Notes: generated by a model not told the origin, from the letters alone. Shown: positions 50,810-63,072, numbered from the stretch's first letter. The stretch: 64,000 nucleotides of DNA from Paramecium sonneborni (GCA_905182985.1 CAJJDN010000020.1:22739-86738); one strand, 5' to 3'. Program-made: numbers and translations.

Positions 50810-51037
50810 AATGTTTATTATTTTTGATAAAATTGATTAAAATGTAATTAAATAAAATGTTGTAATTTTAGAACAAAAACTCCACTAAATAATTACTTCA
50901 TATTAATTCTTATTTTTTACTACATATCTATTTAATAAAAAAAATTATTGAGAAGAAAATGAGTTTTACTAAAATTATTAAATTTGGTATAAAATAAGAA
51001 TTTAAGCAAACTGCTTCAAAATTAACTCAAGTCTTAT

Positions 51038-52517
51038 TCATTATAAATAGTAATCTAATTTTCTATCAAGTTCTCTAATATTACTTAAATTAGTTAAATT
51101 TAAAATTCTTTTAATTTTATCAACTATTCTTTAATAAACCTCTTAATCAACAATAAGACAGGCTCCTTTATGATTCAATTCCCCTTTATTACATCTAAAA
51201 TATTTACATAATGTAAAGACTATATCCTTAATAATTAGTTGAAAATTACTTCATTTAATTATGCTTATCTTTTGTGCTCTAAATAAGATTATAAAATCTA
51301 TTTAATAAATTTCCAAACTTCCTTTAAACTTGGATCTGATTAGCAGAAATAATCTTGAGGAGCACATTAAATAACTAAGTCTTTTAAACATCTTATAAAT
51401 TTTTCATTTTCTTTAAACTATTATTTTAGTGTTTTCACTCCTTCAATAACTTCTTAGTTTAATAAACTAAAGCTTGAATTGATATTTTTGCTTTCAATAG
51501 TTAAATTAAGTTCTTCTGCTAATTATTTAAAAGTTTTTTCAAATTATGTTAAATCAGACTTCTCAATTACAGAAATTTGATTATTGATTGATAGATTATT
51601 AAACTCAAGATTTTATTTGAGATCATGAAGTTATTGTCTAAATTAATCAACTTTAGCCAACAAAGCTTTATTTTCTCTATCTAATTGTTAGCACATACAA
51701 TCTTTTTTAGATAAAAAATTCTAACTAGTTTCTAAGAAAAAATAAGATTAAAACTTTACAATTTATTTAATATTTTTCTTATCGAAGATCAACAACTTTT
51801 TTGATGTCTTTTTAATTTTTTTTTAATAACAATAATTCCTTATTCTTTAATTGAATTTCCTATCTGCATTCTTGTAATTATTATTCATATATTTCAATTT
51901 ATCGAATTTATTATTAAATAACTTTATTTTTTTCATTTCTTAATATATCTATCTATTAAGTCATATTTTTTAATGTGCTAGTTAATTATTTTTGTAATTC
52001 ATCTATTAAACTATCTCTATATTCAATTTTTTATTTCAATTCTGTATAATTTTTGGATGGTGAAAATTAAGATTACATAGATAATTCAGTAACTTTTGAA
52101 AGATCAACACATTCTTACAATTCATTGATAAAACTACTAAAATAAAAGTAAAATTAGAAATTACTTTTATGATTTTCTAGTAACAACAGTATCACAGCTT
52201 TCAAATCTGAATTTTGGAGATATGAATCCTGGATCATTTTCTTTCTAAGAAATACTATGTTATCGTTTAGTTTTTAAAGGTTATAGTTATGATTAATCAG
52301 TATTGATTCCAAAAGTATTTATTGCTTTAGTAAAATAATCATGTTCATATGATTTAGATCTAATATGACAAGGAATGGATTCGATTTTATTACTCGAAGA
52401 TTCATAGTTCTAAAGAACATTTATTTCTGGTTATTTGGTGTTATATTAGAACTCTTTCTTTTTCTAAGGAACATTATTTGCTCTTGTGTCATAACCAGTT
52501 TAGTATTAGACTTTCAT
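51038..52517 (-). CDS. Coiled-coil protein, unknown function
   Basis: 466 residues. The N-terminal 120 are disordered (SISQKENDPGFISPKFRFESCD). The middle 230 form coiled coil. The C-terminal 130 look globular (CAPQDYFCQSDPSLKEVWKFI, IVFTLCKYFRCNKGELNHKGACLIVD, a domain reminiscent of centrosomal or ciliary coiled-coil proteins). Introns are 52137-52164 (28 nt), 51732-51759 (28 nt) and 51227-51249 (23 nt), all needed. No family is named with confidence. Confidence 0.7.
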
Positions 52518-52589
52518 ATTTTGTTATTATTTCAAATTTATTTTACAAATAATTGATCAACTGATATTATATAATTTTTATTTTGATAC

Positions 52590-53198
52590 TCATTAATTTG
52601 CTAAGCCTCCAACAAAGCAAGCAGCTGTAATTCTAGCTTATGTGTTTATATTCAATTTAATGTCACTAAGATCTTTATCAATATTTTCCACATAATCTAT
52701 AATAAAATTAATAATTCCTTAAACACTGTATTTTTCTAAATGAGAATCCAATATTAAGAAGCTAATGTCATATCCCTAAATGATAAACATATAAATATAC
52801 TGGAATTGGTTTTCTTCTTAATATTTCAAAATAATCAGCTCTTACAGCCATATATTTGGCAAACTTTTCACCAATTAGTTTATCAACTTCATCTAAAGCT
52901 TTAATTGAAAAGCTAATCTATACATTCTATAATATAGAAATACTCTTGTTGAATTAATTGAAGGTTCAATAATACATTTTTCTTTTTCACTTCTACACAA
53001 ATATATAGGTGATAAAACTATTGGTCTTGTTCTGGATGAATAACTAAAAAACTAATAAGATCAATATTATAACCCATTCAATTCGATTTCTGGTTTACTT
53101 TATTTTTCTATAATTTCTGATGGATGTGATCTCAAACACAATGTAGCCTCTAAAGTTTTTCTGATAGCATCTGAATAGACTTGAACAGCTGCTGCCAT
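52590..53198 (-). CDS. ARPC4: Arp2/3 complex subunit 4 (ARPC4, p20)
   Basis: 175 residues, the family length. Conserved blocks run in order: YSDAIRKTLEATLCLRSHPSE, RSEKEKCIIEPSINSTRISFSIKALDEVDKL, FMRAE-type KYMAVRADYFEILRRKP, GYDISFLI, then DKDLSDIKLNINTQAR. Introns are 53044-53073 (30 nt), 52918-52943 (26 nt) and 52776-52800 (25 nt); splicing gives RRKPIPGYDISFL, matching the family exactly where the genomic frame breaks. It is a core subunit of the actin-nucleating Arp2/3 complex. Confidence 0.92.
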
Positions 53199-53612
53199 TA
53201 TTTTTATTTTTATTAAATTTATAAATATTCACTATAAAATATATAAATGATATTTTAGAGATAAGAAATAAATTTGATAGTTTAAATCTTTATAGAAGAT
53301 CTCTAGTTTCATTTATATTCCAATATATTTTTGGATATTGAACAAATTTTTATATAAAATAATATTATCATTATATATTAGATAATTGGGCTAATCAAAA
53401 ATAGTCACATCAAGTTCAGACAAATCTTTTTCATTAAATAAATTCTACTTTGGTAGATCCATCAATTCTATTGTTATGAAGCAAATAATTCTGATTAAAT
53501 AAGGCTTTAAACTTAGTCAGATTTAAATCTAATATTATTACACAAAACATTTAAATCCTTTATTGAATTATATTGATAATCTTATTATTTGCAAAATAAA
53601 AATTTATCAATC
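53199..53612. other. Intergenic, no gene seen
   Basis: AT-rich region upstream of ARPC4 (minus strand) and of a decayed plus-strand gene. No open frame of quality was found. Confidence 0.4.
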
Positions 53613-54300
53613 ATGGATAGTTTTGTAACTAACAATTCTATAATCGAATTTAAATTAGAGGAAGATACTTAAATCCAAAGTTATAAATTTGATGATGATA
53701 AGATAAATAGAATTTAGAGTTTTAAGTTAATTCAGATTCTAATTAGAATCGTACAGTAAATTTGACCGTCATATATAAATACTTAAAGTCACAAATTTCA
53801 AATTTAATTATCAAAAACTTCTAAAAAAACAATCCAATAATTTATATAGTTTTACTATTTTATTAGTATATTAGTCCCTAAATAATAATAATAATAAAAC
53901 TTTCTTCATCGAATCAAGAGATTAAAAACTTTAAAATAAATTTTCTTTGAGATGATAGATAGCATACATAAAATACTTTATCAATTTCTGAAAAAAAAAA
54001 AATATGTATAAATGATCAATTAAAACAAGATTATATAAAAATAAATTAAAAAAATATCTAATCTCCAAAAACAAAATTTAGTTTACTAGCATTTATTACA
54101 AAATGAATTTTAAATTCAAATGGATACTTCAAGTGTTTATAAACCATCTTGAGATGTCAATTTAATTAAAAAATAGTTTCCAAATGAAAACAATCCCTTT
54201 TTCTGCTTTGATAATATATATTGATAAAAAAAATTATTATAACAACACCAATCTTCTCCTAATACCATTAAGATAGCTGCATAATAGTAGAAATAAAAAA
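53613..54300 (+). pseudogene. Probable decayed gene
   Basis: A good start (MDSFVTNNSIIEFKLEEDTQ) runs 50 codons to TGA at 53763-53765. If a 17-nt GT...AG piece (53719-53735) were an intron, the frame would continue to TGA at 53948-53950. That size is below the range seen elsewhere here. Beyond it, protein-like pieces (DRQHTQNTLSISEKKK, MDTSSVYKPS then TGA then DVNLIKKQFPNENNPFFCFDN) continue in two frames with TGA codons. This is probably a pseudogene; the family is unknown. Confidence 0.4.
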
Positions 54301-55052
54301 TAAAATGATTTTTATTGTTTTTAATTTACCTCACTTAAATTTCTCAGTATTATTTTTCAGTTTTATAAAATGATTAAAAAATATTTATTAATTGTTTTAT
54401 TTAAATTTTACAAATTTTCTTATTTGATAAAGAATAAAGAATTCTTTAACAAAAATCAACAATAGTTTATTCTTTTATCTTAACTAATTCTAATTTAGAT
54501 TATTTTAATTAATTTATATTCAAAAGTTATAGTTCCAATTAAATTTAACCTATACATCAATTTTTTATAATTATTTATATGAAATTAGCTATTCATATAA
54601 CCTTAATCTAATATATAATTTCACATTAAATCAAACTATTCAATTGACTTTTAATCACTTTATTTCTTTAGAGCTTTATCATTAAAATCATATCGGGAAG
54701 AAATTAATGGGATAAAATGATAAATAAAATTTTCAATAAACCTTATATGAGATTAAAATATCTAACAAAAATTTTAATTTTAGAAACACTCTCTATGAAA
54801 ATATGGAATTTATATTTCACTAAATAATTTAGATAAAATGATAAAAAATTAAATTTAAAAGATTGAAATATTTCTCGAACAACAAATTAGGATAACCAAT
54901 TTTAATAAATACTTATGTTATAACTTCAGAATAATTGAAAATACTAATCTTATTGAAAATAGATTTCATATAGTAAAACTTACAGTAATAATCCTCTTTT
55001 ATATGATTTAAAAACCAAATTTTTTGAGCAAATTTTTAAATTATTAACTATA
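54301..55052. other. Long intergenic stretch, no gene seen
   Basis: 750 bp of very AT-rich sequence with frequent TGA in all frames. Nothing could be assigned. It may include the remaining part of the decayed gene to the left. Confidence 0.4.
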
Positions 55053-55350
55053 ATGGGTATTTGTCATTCAAGAAAAAACTTTTAAAATCCTATGAATACA
55101 AATCCTACTTCATATTATTCCTCAAACCCTTCCATTTTATAAAAGATAACCAATACAAAAGAAAGTATATAAAAACCTAATTTAAACTTCATTATTCCTT
55201 GTTAGCCCACAAATTACGATCCTTCAAGTAATTAATTTTCTTATTCAAGATCCTCATAGATAATTTAATGTTCTAATAAATGGTGTTCGATTTGAAATTA
55301 TTAACTCAATTGAAAACTGTATTTTTTCGATTGAAAATCTAGAGGAATGA
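55053..55350 (+). CDS. Small protein, possible N-myristoylation, paralogue A
   Basis: 91 residues with one 22-nt intron (55228-55249). It starts MGICHSRKN, a good N-myristoylation context. A Ser/Asn/Pro-rich first half is followed by PHRQFNVLINGVRFEIINSIE, which matches the second exon of the gene at 57782-58076 (HRQYNVVLNGVIFAVVNSVE). The intron sits at the same place in both. No known family; a small membrane-associated protein is inferred. Confidence 0.65.
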
Positions 55351-55632
55351 CCTAAATCTATGCTATTAATTATATGTTGATATTTTATAAAACGAAAATG
55401 TATTATTTTCAATTTTCTATAAGAACATATTAAGATAATATTTTTAATTTCATGAAATAAATTTTATTCATTATGTCTCTTTTCGGTAAAATATAATGAA
55501 AATAGAGGAACTTAAGCCCTAATGTACTCTTTTTCATGAAAACTTAAGAATATAATATTTCCAGAATTGCAAGTTTAATATGATTTTAATTATTATTCTT
55601 TTATATTAATTTAATTGACTAGTATTAATATT

Positions 55633-56809
55633 TCAGAGATCAGATATGCTTCTTCTAATAAAACTTTATTTTCCATTTAAATTTCCATCATCAGCTTGTT
55701 ATTATTATTATAAAATAATCTAAATATTTTAATTATTATTTACCTATGTTTAAAATGATTTCTTAAGACTCTCTAATTAATATGAATATGCCTAGTCTAA
55801 TCTTCTCTTCTAGTTCTCCATCATTTGACTGAATTACATATTATTAGTTTAAGAGTGTATTTCTAATTTTTCTAGTAATGCTTCTTATTCTATTATTGTA
55901 TCATTTTAAGTTTTAATTATTAAGCTTTACTTGTAGGTTTCTTCGTTTAATTCATTACACTTCAAAGTAAGCTAATATTATAAATCATAAGAATACCTAT
56001 TCATAAGAATTATGAATTTGTTAAATTTAGTTTTTTTAATTCTCTAATTCCAACTCATATTGCTACACTACTACTTCATAATCTTTTTTAAGTGATTATT
56101 CTTTTAATTAATTTTCATTAATATTTTAATATTATTAGTTTTATTATTTCAATAATTCTAACTTTAATTTTTTTATGTCCTTCTCATTTTATTCAATTAT
56201 TGATGTTTTCTCTAATAATACTAATTTTTAAAATTAAATTTATGAAACTTAATTATTTATTTATTCTTTAAGATTTTTCTCTTTTTATATTAATTCATCA
56301 AATTTTCCCAACACTTCTTGCTTCTCTTTATCATGTTATTTTAATAATTTTGTGTAATAATTCTAAATTTCTTCTATACGCAATTTTTGTAATTCATTTA
56401 GTAAATCTTCTTTTTAAGGCTGTTCTTATTTTAATTTATGAATTTCTTCTTAATATTTTGAGATTAATGTGATAATATCTGATGATTCCTTTTTTAAATT
56501 TTATATCTTTAAGTTACTAATTTATTCTTATTAATTTAACTGAGCTCTATATTTTTAGTTAGTATGAATTAAAGTTTCTATTTCAATGTTCTTAATTCCT
56601 ATAATTTCTTTTAATTTGTTTATTTCCTATTCATTAATTTTTTACACCCCTAACAAACCTTATTTTTATGTCTCCAAAAGACTTTCATATTATTATTTTG
56701 TTTTTGTTCTTATTAATTCTAGTTATATTTAATGGTCTTTCAGTAATATTGATTATTTATTTCTAATTTGCTCTAATTCAGATCTTAAATGGACACAATC
56801 GCAACTCAT
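55633..56809 (-). CDS. Coiled-coil protein, unknown function
   Basis: 375 residues of nearly continuous coiled coil, starting MSCDCVHLRSELEQIR and ending with a basic, Ser-containing tail (GKQSFIRRSISDL). Introns are 55972-55996 (25 nt) and 55720-55743 (24 nt). The RRSIS motif is a possible kinase site. It lies between the two MG paralogues on the opposite strand. Confidence 0.7.
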
Positions 56810-57781
56810 CTATTTATTATAATATTAGACTATAAAATTAAATAACTATTTGTTATTATAAATAAATTAAAAGTTTATTTATTTTAAACGAACTTTATTT
56901 ATGCTGTTCTTAATAATTTCATCAGATAAATAAACACATAAATTGAATGATCCATATATATTTAATTTTATGAGATTAATAACAAAGTTGAAAAATCCTG
57001 AAATATGACTAAATTTTATTTGATTTTTAAGAACCAAAAGAGGATGGAATTCCACTTTTAAATTCATTAATTTATATTAAGAATAATATCTATCTATTAT
57101 AACCTACAACAACATTAAATTATATTATAAACCAGAACTATATTATCAAAAAATAATTAAATATAGGGTTTTACATATTCCTTTGATTTTTAAAATTTAT
57201 TTTTATATTTCAAGTTTTTTTAATTTTTGTTCGATAATGCAAATTCTATTGGTCTATTCTTTTAATATAAAGAAATGTCCATGATAATTTGAAATATTCT
57301 AAAATATATTGATTATCCATAACCCATTAAACTTAAAATATAAGGTTTTGTATTTCATTAAAAAATAAACTCTTAAAAAGAAAGCTCATAATAAAAAAAT
57401 TTATTTGATCATTCTCTGAAATTTATATATTTTTTAAATTAACTTTAAATATAGGTATTTTATTTTGCAAATTTATTTAAATTAATGCAAATTTAAAATT
57501 AACGAATTCTTAAATCGATAAACAAGTTATTTATTTTTGCAATATAAAATGAGGTTTTTTTTAAACTTTGTCAATAGGTTTATAAATCCAATAAAATCAA
57601 TATGGTCTTAAAATATTTCCATTTTATCTATTAAACAGATTTCAAATGAATAGTTTAATAGATTATGTATTTTGCAAAAGTAGCTGGCATAATCTGAAAA
57701 TTTGTCTTAAAACAATAAAAATTATCAATATTTGTATCTCTTTATATTAGTACATATTAATTATTATTTTAATTTAAAAGG
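56810..57781. other. Long intergenic stretch, one doubtful short frame
   Basis: 970 bp between divergent starts. A minus-strand frame at 56879-57067 (MNLKVEFHPLLVLKNQIKF...) runs 62 codons and further through TAA codons, but it lacks a start context or partner exon. It may be chance or a remnant. The rest is AT-rich without features. Confidence 0.4.
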
Positions 57782-58076
57782 ATGGGAGTTTGTGTTTCAA
57801 AGGAAAAGAAAAATAAGAGGTTTAAATATGCTACAAAGTCTTAATTGAGTCTTTAAAATTTTACGATGACTTAAGATAAACAAACTATTAATTTGTATCA
57901 CTAAACTAAAATTCATACAGGAGCCTAACCAAAAGAATATGATTATACAAGTATCAATATATATTTATATAGATCCACATAGATAATACAATGTTGTACT
58001 GAATGGAGTGATTTTTGCAGTTGTCAATTCAGTAGAGAAATCTTTAAATGAAGAGCAAATAGATAATGAAATATGA
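57782..58076 (+). CDS. Small protein, possible N-myristoylation, paralogue B
   Basis: 90 residues with one 22-nt intron (57951-57972). It starts MGVCVSKEKKNK (myristoylation-type, followed by a basic patch). The second exon, SHRQYNVVLNGVIFAVVNSVE...EEQIDNEI, matches that of the gene at 55053-55350, while the first exons have diverged. This is a local duplication with the coiled-coil gene between the copies. Function is unknown. Confidence 0.65.
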
Positions 58077-58329
58077 TTCATATATTTTTAAATATAAAGA
58101 ATATTCTATCGTTATAGATTACCCTTTCAAATTAATACAATTAGAATTCACATTTTTGAAATGTTTCTACCAAATATATCTTATTAATAACCATATAATA
58201 ATTAATAATATAATTACGAAATATCAATATTAACGATTGAAAAACAATTGAAGAAAAGCTATTATAAGTTGGAAAATTGTCAGATTATCCTTATTTGAAA
58301 TATACAGAATATTATTGTTCAAATTTATT

Positions 58330-59081
58330 TCACTAAAACATTTGTAATATCCCAAAAATACCAATAAAATATCTTGTATTTTTAGTAGAAAAAAGGTTTT
58401 CATTTGGTTACTCTTCAAGAAGCCTTAATTTATCTTCTAAATAATCAAGATTCTATAATTCTGAAATATTTTCCTTCTTTCTTTTCAATTATATAGACTC
58501 TCTTAGAATATCAATATTTGTTTTATTAAAAAAGGAACAAATTTCTCTTACTATTAGAATTAAAGATATTTCTTGAATCTTTATAAATGAAAAGAATTCG
58601 AAATAAGTAAAATCAAATAATGGAAGTCTAATCATAATAAATTCATTTACTTAATAATTTCTGTAGTTAATAATAATGATGCTTCTAAGGAGAAAATAAC
58701 TAATATAACATAGAGTACAGAATTAACAATCTTTTCATACTTCTCTTAATAAAATAAAGGGAAAAAAATTAAGAAAACTCCTAATTAGAAATTAAATGCA
58801 TTAATGATAAAAGTCTATTAAAAATGCTCTGATCTCAAAAGATTTAAATCATCATCCTAAATGTTATACTTTTCATAGTATAATATTCTTTCATTATTTT
58901 TTTCAATCTTTGGACATTCTATTTGATGACAATTTTAAGGTTTAAGTGTTAAGAAGGTTAATATTTAGATTCCAATTATAAGCGTAAATATTAAAATTCT
59001 TATTTGCTTGGAAAGTCCTCCAATAAAAATATTTATTCCAAAAGGAAGAAGTGTTAAAAAATTTTCTAAATTCTTATCCAT
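58330..59081 (-). CDS. Four-TM membrane protein, unknown
   Basis: 242 residues with one 23-nt intron (58628-58650). Hydrophobic segments are IRILIFTLIIGIQILTFLTL, FQLGVFLIFFPLF, VLYVILVIFSLEASLLL and a C-terminal YFIGIFGILQMF. A loop holds NCHQIECPK between the first two. A charged cytoplasmic stretch (QLKRKKENISELQNLDYLEDKL) precedes the end. No family recognised. Confidence 0.65.
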
Positions 59082-59187
59082 TAAATATAATTGATTATTT
59101 ATTTATCTTTTTATTTTTAAGAATCCTACACTAATTGTTTTCAATTTTATAAGTTTAAAAAAAGAAGAATCATTAAGAGTATGCTAA

Positions 59188-59237
59188 TTTCTAGCAAAAT
59201 TTAAATATATTTTGAATATATTAAATTTTGCTAGAAA
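59188..59237. repeat. Perfect 17-bp inverted repeat beside a start codon
   Basis: Left arm 59188-59204 (TTTCTAGCAAAATTTAA) and right arm 59221-59237 are exact reverse complements, separated by a 16-bp AT-rich loop. It lies between two divergent genes (starts at 59081 and 59245) and ends 7 bp before the ATG at 59245. It could be a binding site for a dimeric protein, a leader hairpin in the mRNA, or chance in AT-rich DNA; the GC-containing arms make chance less likely. Confidence 0.8.
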
Positions 59238-59244
59238 AATAAAT

Positions 59245-60314
59245 ATGCTGGATGATATTTCTAGTTCAAAGAGTTGTTTAGAACTAGATCTTGGGCCTGA
59301 GAACTAAGCTCATTTTTTAGAAAAGTATTTTTATGATTTGATCACTGATAATTGTGAGCAATTATTAACAAATACTTTATATAGAACCTTAATTGAACAA
59401 ATTTAAGATAAGAAAACTTTAGAAACAATCTTAAGTAGATATATTTAAGAACAAATTGATTTGTAATAACGTTAAAAGATTCATTCTAAATATTTTTTTG
59501 CCAAATAATCTGTTTCTCTAAAGAAATTAATCTAAAAATTCAGACAATTATTAGTTCCAGAAGAAAATATTAATAATACTAGTAGTACATTAAGTTAATC
59601 ATTTGAAAAAAAAAATAAAAGTGGATTTTTCCAAAATTCAGATTTTTTAGAACTCTATCAAAACGAAATTTTTAGGGATTTTGGAGAATTGAACAAAGGA
59701 GAGTTAATTTATATAGATGTTAAATTTCGTATTACAAATTCATAATTAAAGGAAGAACTTTACAAAATAAGATCTCATATATTAAAATAGTTGCTTTATT
59801 AAACAAACACTGATGAAAAGTAAAAATTTATATTGATATAGTTTCTTTTAAACATTTAATGATTATTATCAAATGAAAACAATTACAGTTCTTTTGTTTG
59901 TTAATGGAGATATTAATTTTGATTATGAAAAATATTTTGATTTAAAGGAATTATATGTAGGATAAAAAAAATTCTAGATTAAATTGAAAGTAAATTATTT
60001 ACATATTTTTTAAGGTATGTTATGTTTCAGCTAACAGATTGTAGTCAAATTTTTGTCTTTAAAACAACATTATGAATCATTCAATTACTTAATAAAATAT
60101 GGCATTTTATGAATTGAAAAGATATGGATAATGCAAAATAATTATCAATAAAACAATTGGGGAATTAAGAAAGATGAAATAAAAAGCAAATTATAGGATT
60201 TTTAAAGATTATAAATTTTATATTTTGATAGGAGGAATAGCAGCTGTTGGATTATTGTGGAATGCCTTTTCTAAATAGGAGAATAATGCTAGAAAAATAT
60301 TTAGATAATAATGA
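59245..60314 (+). CDS. Protein with C-terminal membrane anchor, unknown
   Basis: 340 residues. The body is helical and acidic/basic mixed (LDDISSSKSCLELDLGPEN, DFGELNKGELIYIDVKFRI). The tail YKFYILIGGIAAVGLLWNAFSKQ is one TM segment with a short basic-Gln end, typical of a tail-anchored protein. Introns are 59820-59841 (22 nt) and 59990-60014 (25 nt). A perfect hairpin ends just upstream of its ATG. Peroxisomal or mitochondrial outer-membrane location is possible for tail anchors, but not shown. Confidence 0.65.
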
Positions 60315-60363
60315 GTTATACTGTTATTAATTAATAAAATTTATTTATTTAACTGCTAATAGA

Positions 60364-61164
60364 ATGAACTAACCAAATCATGTTATTTCAGAGAATCTCG
60401 TGATTTCATAACCACTATATGATAATGATTAAGCAGCACAATCCATTTATGATAAATATTTGAAAGAGTGTTCATTGATTCCAATTAGATTAATTGAAGA
60501 ATCAAAGGAAACATAAGAAAGACCTTTTGCAGGAACAAGATAAAGTAGTCAATAACAATCGAATTAGAGAAATGAACATAATATTTAAGAATTTAGTTCT
60601 TTAGAAAGAGAATAAAGAAACAGAAACTAATAACAAATGTAGTAGGTAAATTATTAATAGGATCATCAACATTAATATTATCAAAATAATTTAATGAGAT
60701 ATCCTTATTAAGATGTCTATTATCATTAGAGATAATATAATTAATTATAAAATTATTATTAAGATTAATATTAGTATCATTAACATAGAAGGAATTAATA
60801 ACAATATAGAATGGAATAAGAATATTATGGTCATCATATGAGGAGATAAGAATAAGGAAGAAGAAGAATGCATCATCCTTAACCAAAATATGGATTAGAT
60901 TAAAATGAAATAGCAGCATTAAGTGAAATAGTTTATAGATAGAGTAGAGCTTAATGTTGGGAGGATGAAAACAAGAAATGTAGTATTTGTATTTCTCATT
61001 TTGAAGAAAATGAAAAAATTCGATTTTTGCCATGCTTACATAGGTATATATTGTTTATTTATTTTTGATTTCATTCAGGATGTATTGATTCTTGGTTATC
61101 CACTAAGGGATCATGTCCATTATGTAAAAAATATGTCAGATCCTTAGTTTAATAATTTTCATGA
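60364..61164 (+). CDS. RING-H2 E3 ligase with an abnormal intron 3' end
   Basis: 258 residues if a 24-nt intron 61044-61067 is removed. The N-terminal 170 are Gln/Asn/His/Tyr-rich. The RING-H2 is C-terminal: CSICISHFEENEKIRFLPCLH, then RFHSGCIDSWL and CPLCKKYV. The intron that separates the two halves would end TTTTTG, not AG. The nearest AG, 11 bp further (61078), gives a frame ending in TGA after two codons. Either one A of the acceptor is missing (mutation or sequence error) or an odd splice is used. If truly mutated, the gene is inactive. Confidence 0.65.
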
Positions 61165-61239
61165 GATACAAATTATATATATATATTATAACTTCAACAT
61201 AATTAATAATTATTAATAAGGAAAATACAAAATGGAAAA

Positions 61240-61971
61240 TCATTTATTAGAATTATCAGGAAAAAATTTCGTTTTTTAAGAAACAAATTTTCTTTTTACT
61301 TTTATAGGTGGTTATATTTCATCCTCTTCTTTTATAACTTCTGTTGCTATTCTTCCATTTTGAAGATTAATTACCTTAACCCGATTTTAAAATTCAACTT
61401 TTCTTTATGCATTTTAGTCATCTAATTATGAATTTTCTGAATCCTATTATATCAAAGTTTCTAAATTGGTTTAACTTTAGGTTTAATTCTTTCCTTTTCT
61501 ATTGAATCTATTTTAAATTGTTCTTTATGATTCTTAATTTGGAAAACTCAATTATTCCTCTATCATTTTAATAAACATATGTGATTCTTTTCTTTATTTA
61601 TGAAGTCCAGGTAAAATAATATGAGAATCACTAAGAGAATTTTACTGAGAGAAAATATTGTTTAATTATGTTTTGAGTTAATAGTGTTTAGATTCTGGCA
61701 TTAGGTTTAATGGTTTATTTATTAGTTAGGAAGAGTTTTATTAAATTTTAGGAAATCGAATATTGATTTCTTAAACTCTATCTGTCTAAGCACCTTATTA
61801 ATAGATGGCTTCTGTTTTTAAAGGTACAAAAAGTTCACTTTCTTTAAGTTAATCTAGATTATTAAGAAATTAAGCAGGTTTTAAAGACCTTGTAATTTAA
61901 GGATTAGATTAATGTGAATTATCAACTTTTAAATCAGGTTGGGAAGCTATTTTATGATGAAGAGCTAACAT
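61240..61971 (-). CDS. Disordered hypothetical protein
   Basis: 243 residues, intronless. It is rich in Gln, Asn, Ser and Lys with scattered Pro (HKIASQPDLKVDNSHQSNPQ), and ends with a short more ordered part (QNRVKVINLQNGRIATEVI). Composition is clearly coding rather than intergenic. No domain recognised. Confidence 0.6.
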
Positions 61972-62256
61972 TAATAATAATTTATGTCAGAAAAAACTTG
62001 AAATTTATAATCTTATCATATTATAGATGTTAATATTGAATGATAAAATTAATTATAATTTGTAATACTTAAGTTGTATTTGCTGATCTTGATTTAAATA
62101 TTCATATCTAGTCAAAAAATATCTTTAAAGAATAATAGAGAGAGTAGAAAGATTTAACTTATTAGTAAGTATTTATTCTTTTATTTAATTTTATTGGATA
62201 ATAATATTAAAATTAATTTATTGATGAGAATTATTAATAAAAATTACAATAAATTT

Positions 62257-63072
62257 TCAGGAATTTTATTCAATAATTTCATTATTCACAGATTATTTAT
62301 TTAATCTTCTGGTTTTTTTATTTTTTATTTTATGTCTTCTTTTATTTATAGTTTTATTTAATTTTTGAATTTTTTTTTTAATTGATAAAGGATTAGGACC
62401 TTTAGCTGGTTTTTTAATTTTAATAGCTAATTCTTTAGCTAATTTTCTTTCTTTTTCCATTCTTTTTTCTGCTTGTAATTTTTTGATTTCTTTTTGAATA
62501 GGTAAAATAATTAATTTTTCTTTTTCATTAGGTAAATATTTTATTTCTTTGAGACTTTTAATATTCATTTTACAAGTTTTTGATGGTTCTGCCATTTCAA
62601 ATAGATTATTTTAAAATAGATAACAAACAGGCACATGATCAATTTATAATAAATTGGATCTTAATTCATCATCTTAAGTACAAATCCAAAAGAAATTGTT
62701 AATTCCACCAAATTCAGGTTTTGGTTAGACAATATCAATTAGACATTCCGCTGGACTGACACCATCAATATGTTTACAATTGATTTTAGATAATCCTTAA
62801 GCATATTTAAAAACTCTAGGAAATAAGTGTTATAAACTTGTTAATTCTCTTAAGACACAAAGTGTAGTATGTTTCCATATTTTAGCTTTTGTATATTTGA
62901 AAAGTTGCTTTAGATAATTATATACTTTTACTTTATCAAGATCTACATTATGATCAAGCATTTATTTAATAAAATTTCCATCAAAGACTAATTGATAAGG
63001 TGGTTGAAATGAAAAATTGATTCGATAAAAGGAAAGATTCTTTTTGAATCCTTTAGTCTTTTTAGCTTTCAT
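62257..63072 (-). CDS. UTP23: UTP23, rRNA-processing protein
   Basis: 271 residues. It starts MKAKKTKGFKKNLSFYRINF, followed by the PIN-like domain typical of UTP23/FCF1 (PPYQLVFDGNFIKQML, TTLCVLRELTSL, INCKHIDGVSPAECLIDIV, NNFFWICTQDDELRSNL, VPVCYLFQNNLFEMAEPS) and a basic tail with KGPNPLSIKKK, the UTP23 signature. It is a small-subunit processome factor for early 18S rRNA cleavage. The frame runs through TAA near the C-terminus to a TGA. Its start is 29 bp from the divergent RBX1 start. Confidence 0.9.

Noticed and set aside
58230..58418. Minus-strand frame across the end of the four-TM gene
   Set aside because: Its part beyond 58330 is explained by the annotated gene; the extension to the left is intergenic and ends at a standard-code stop only.
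60593..61033. Long minus-strand frame opposite the RING-H2 gene
   Set aside because: It mirrors the Gln/Asn/His-rich coding sequence of the plus strand; its Tyr/Ile/Asn content follows from that and there is no domain.
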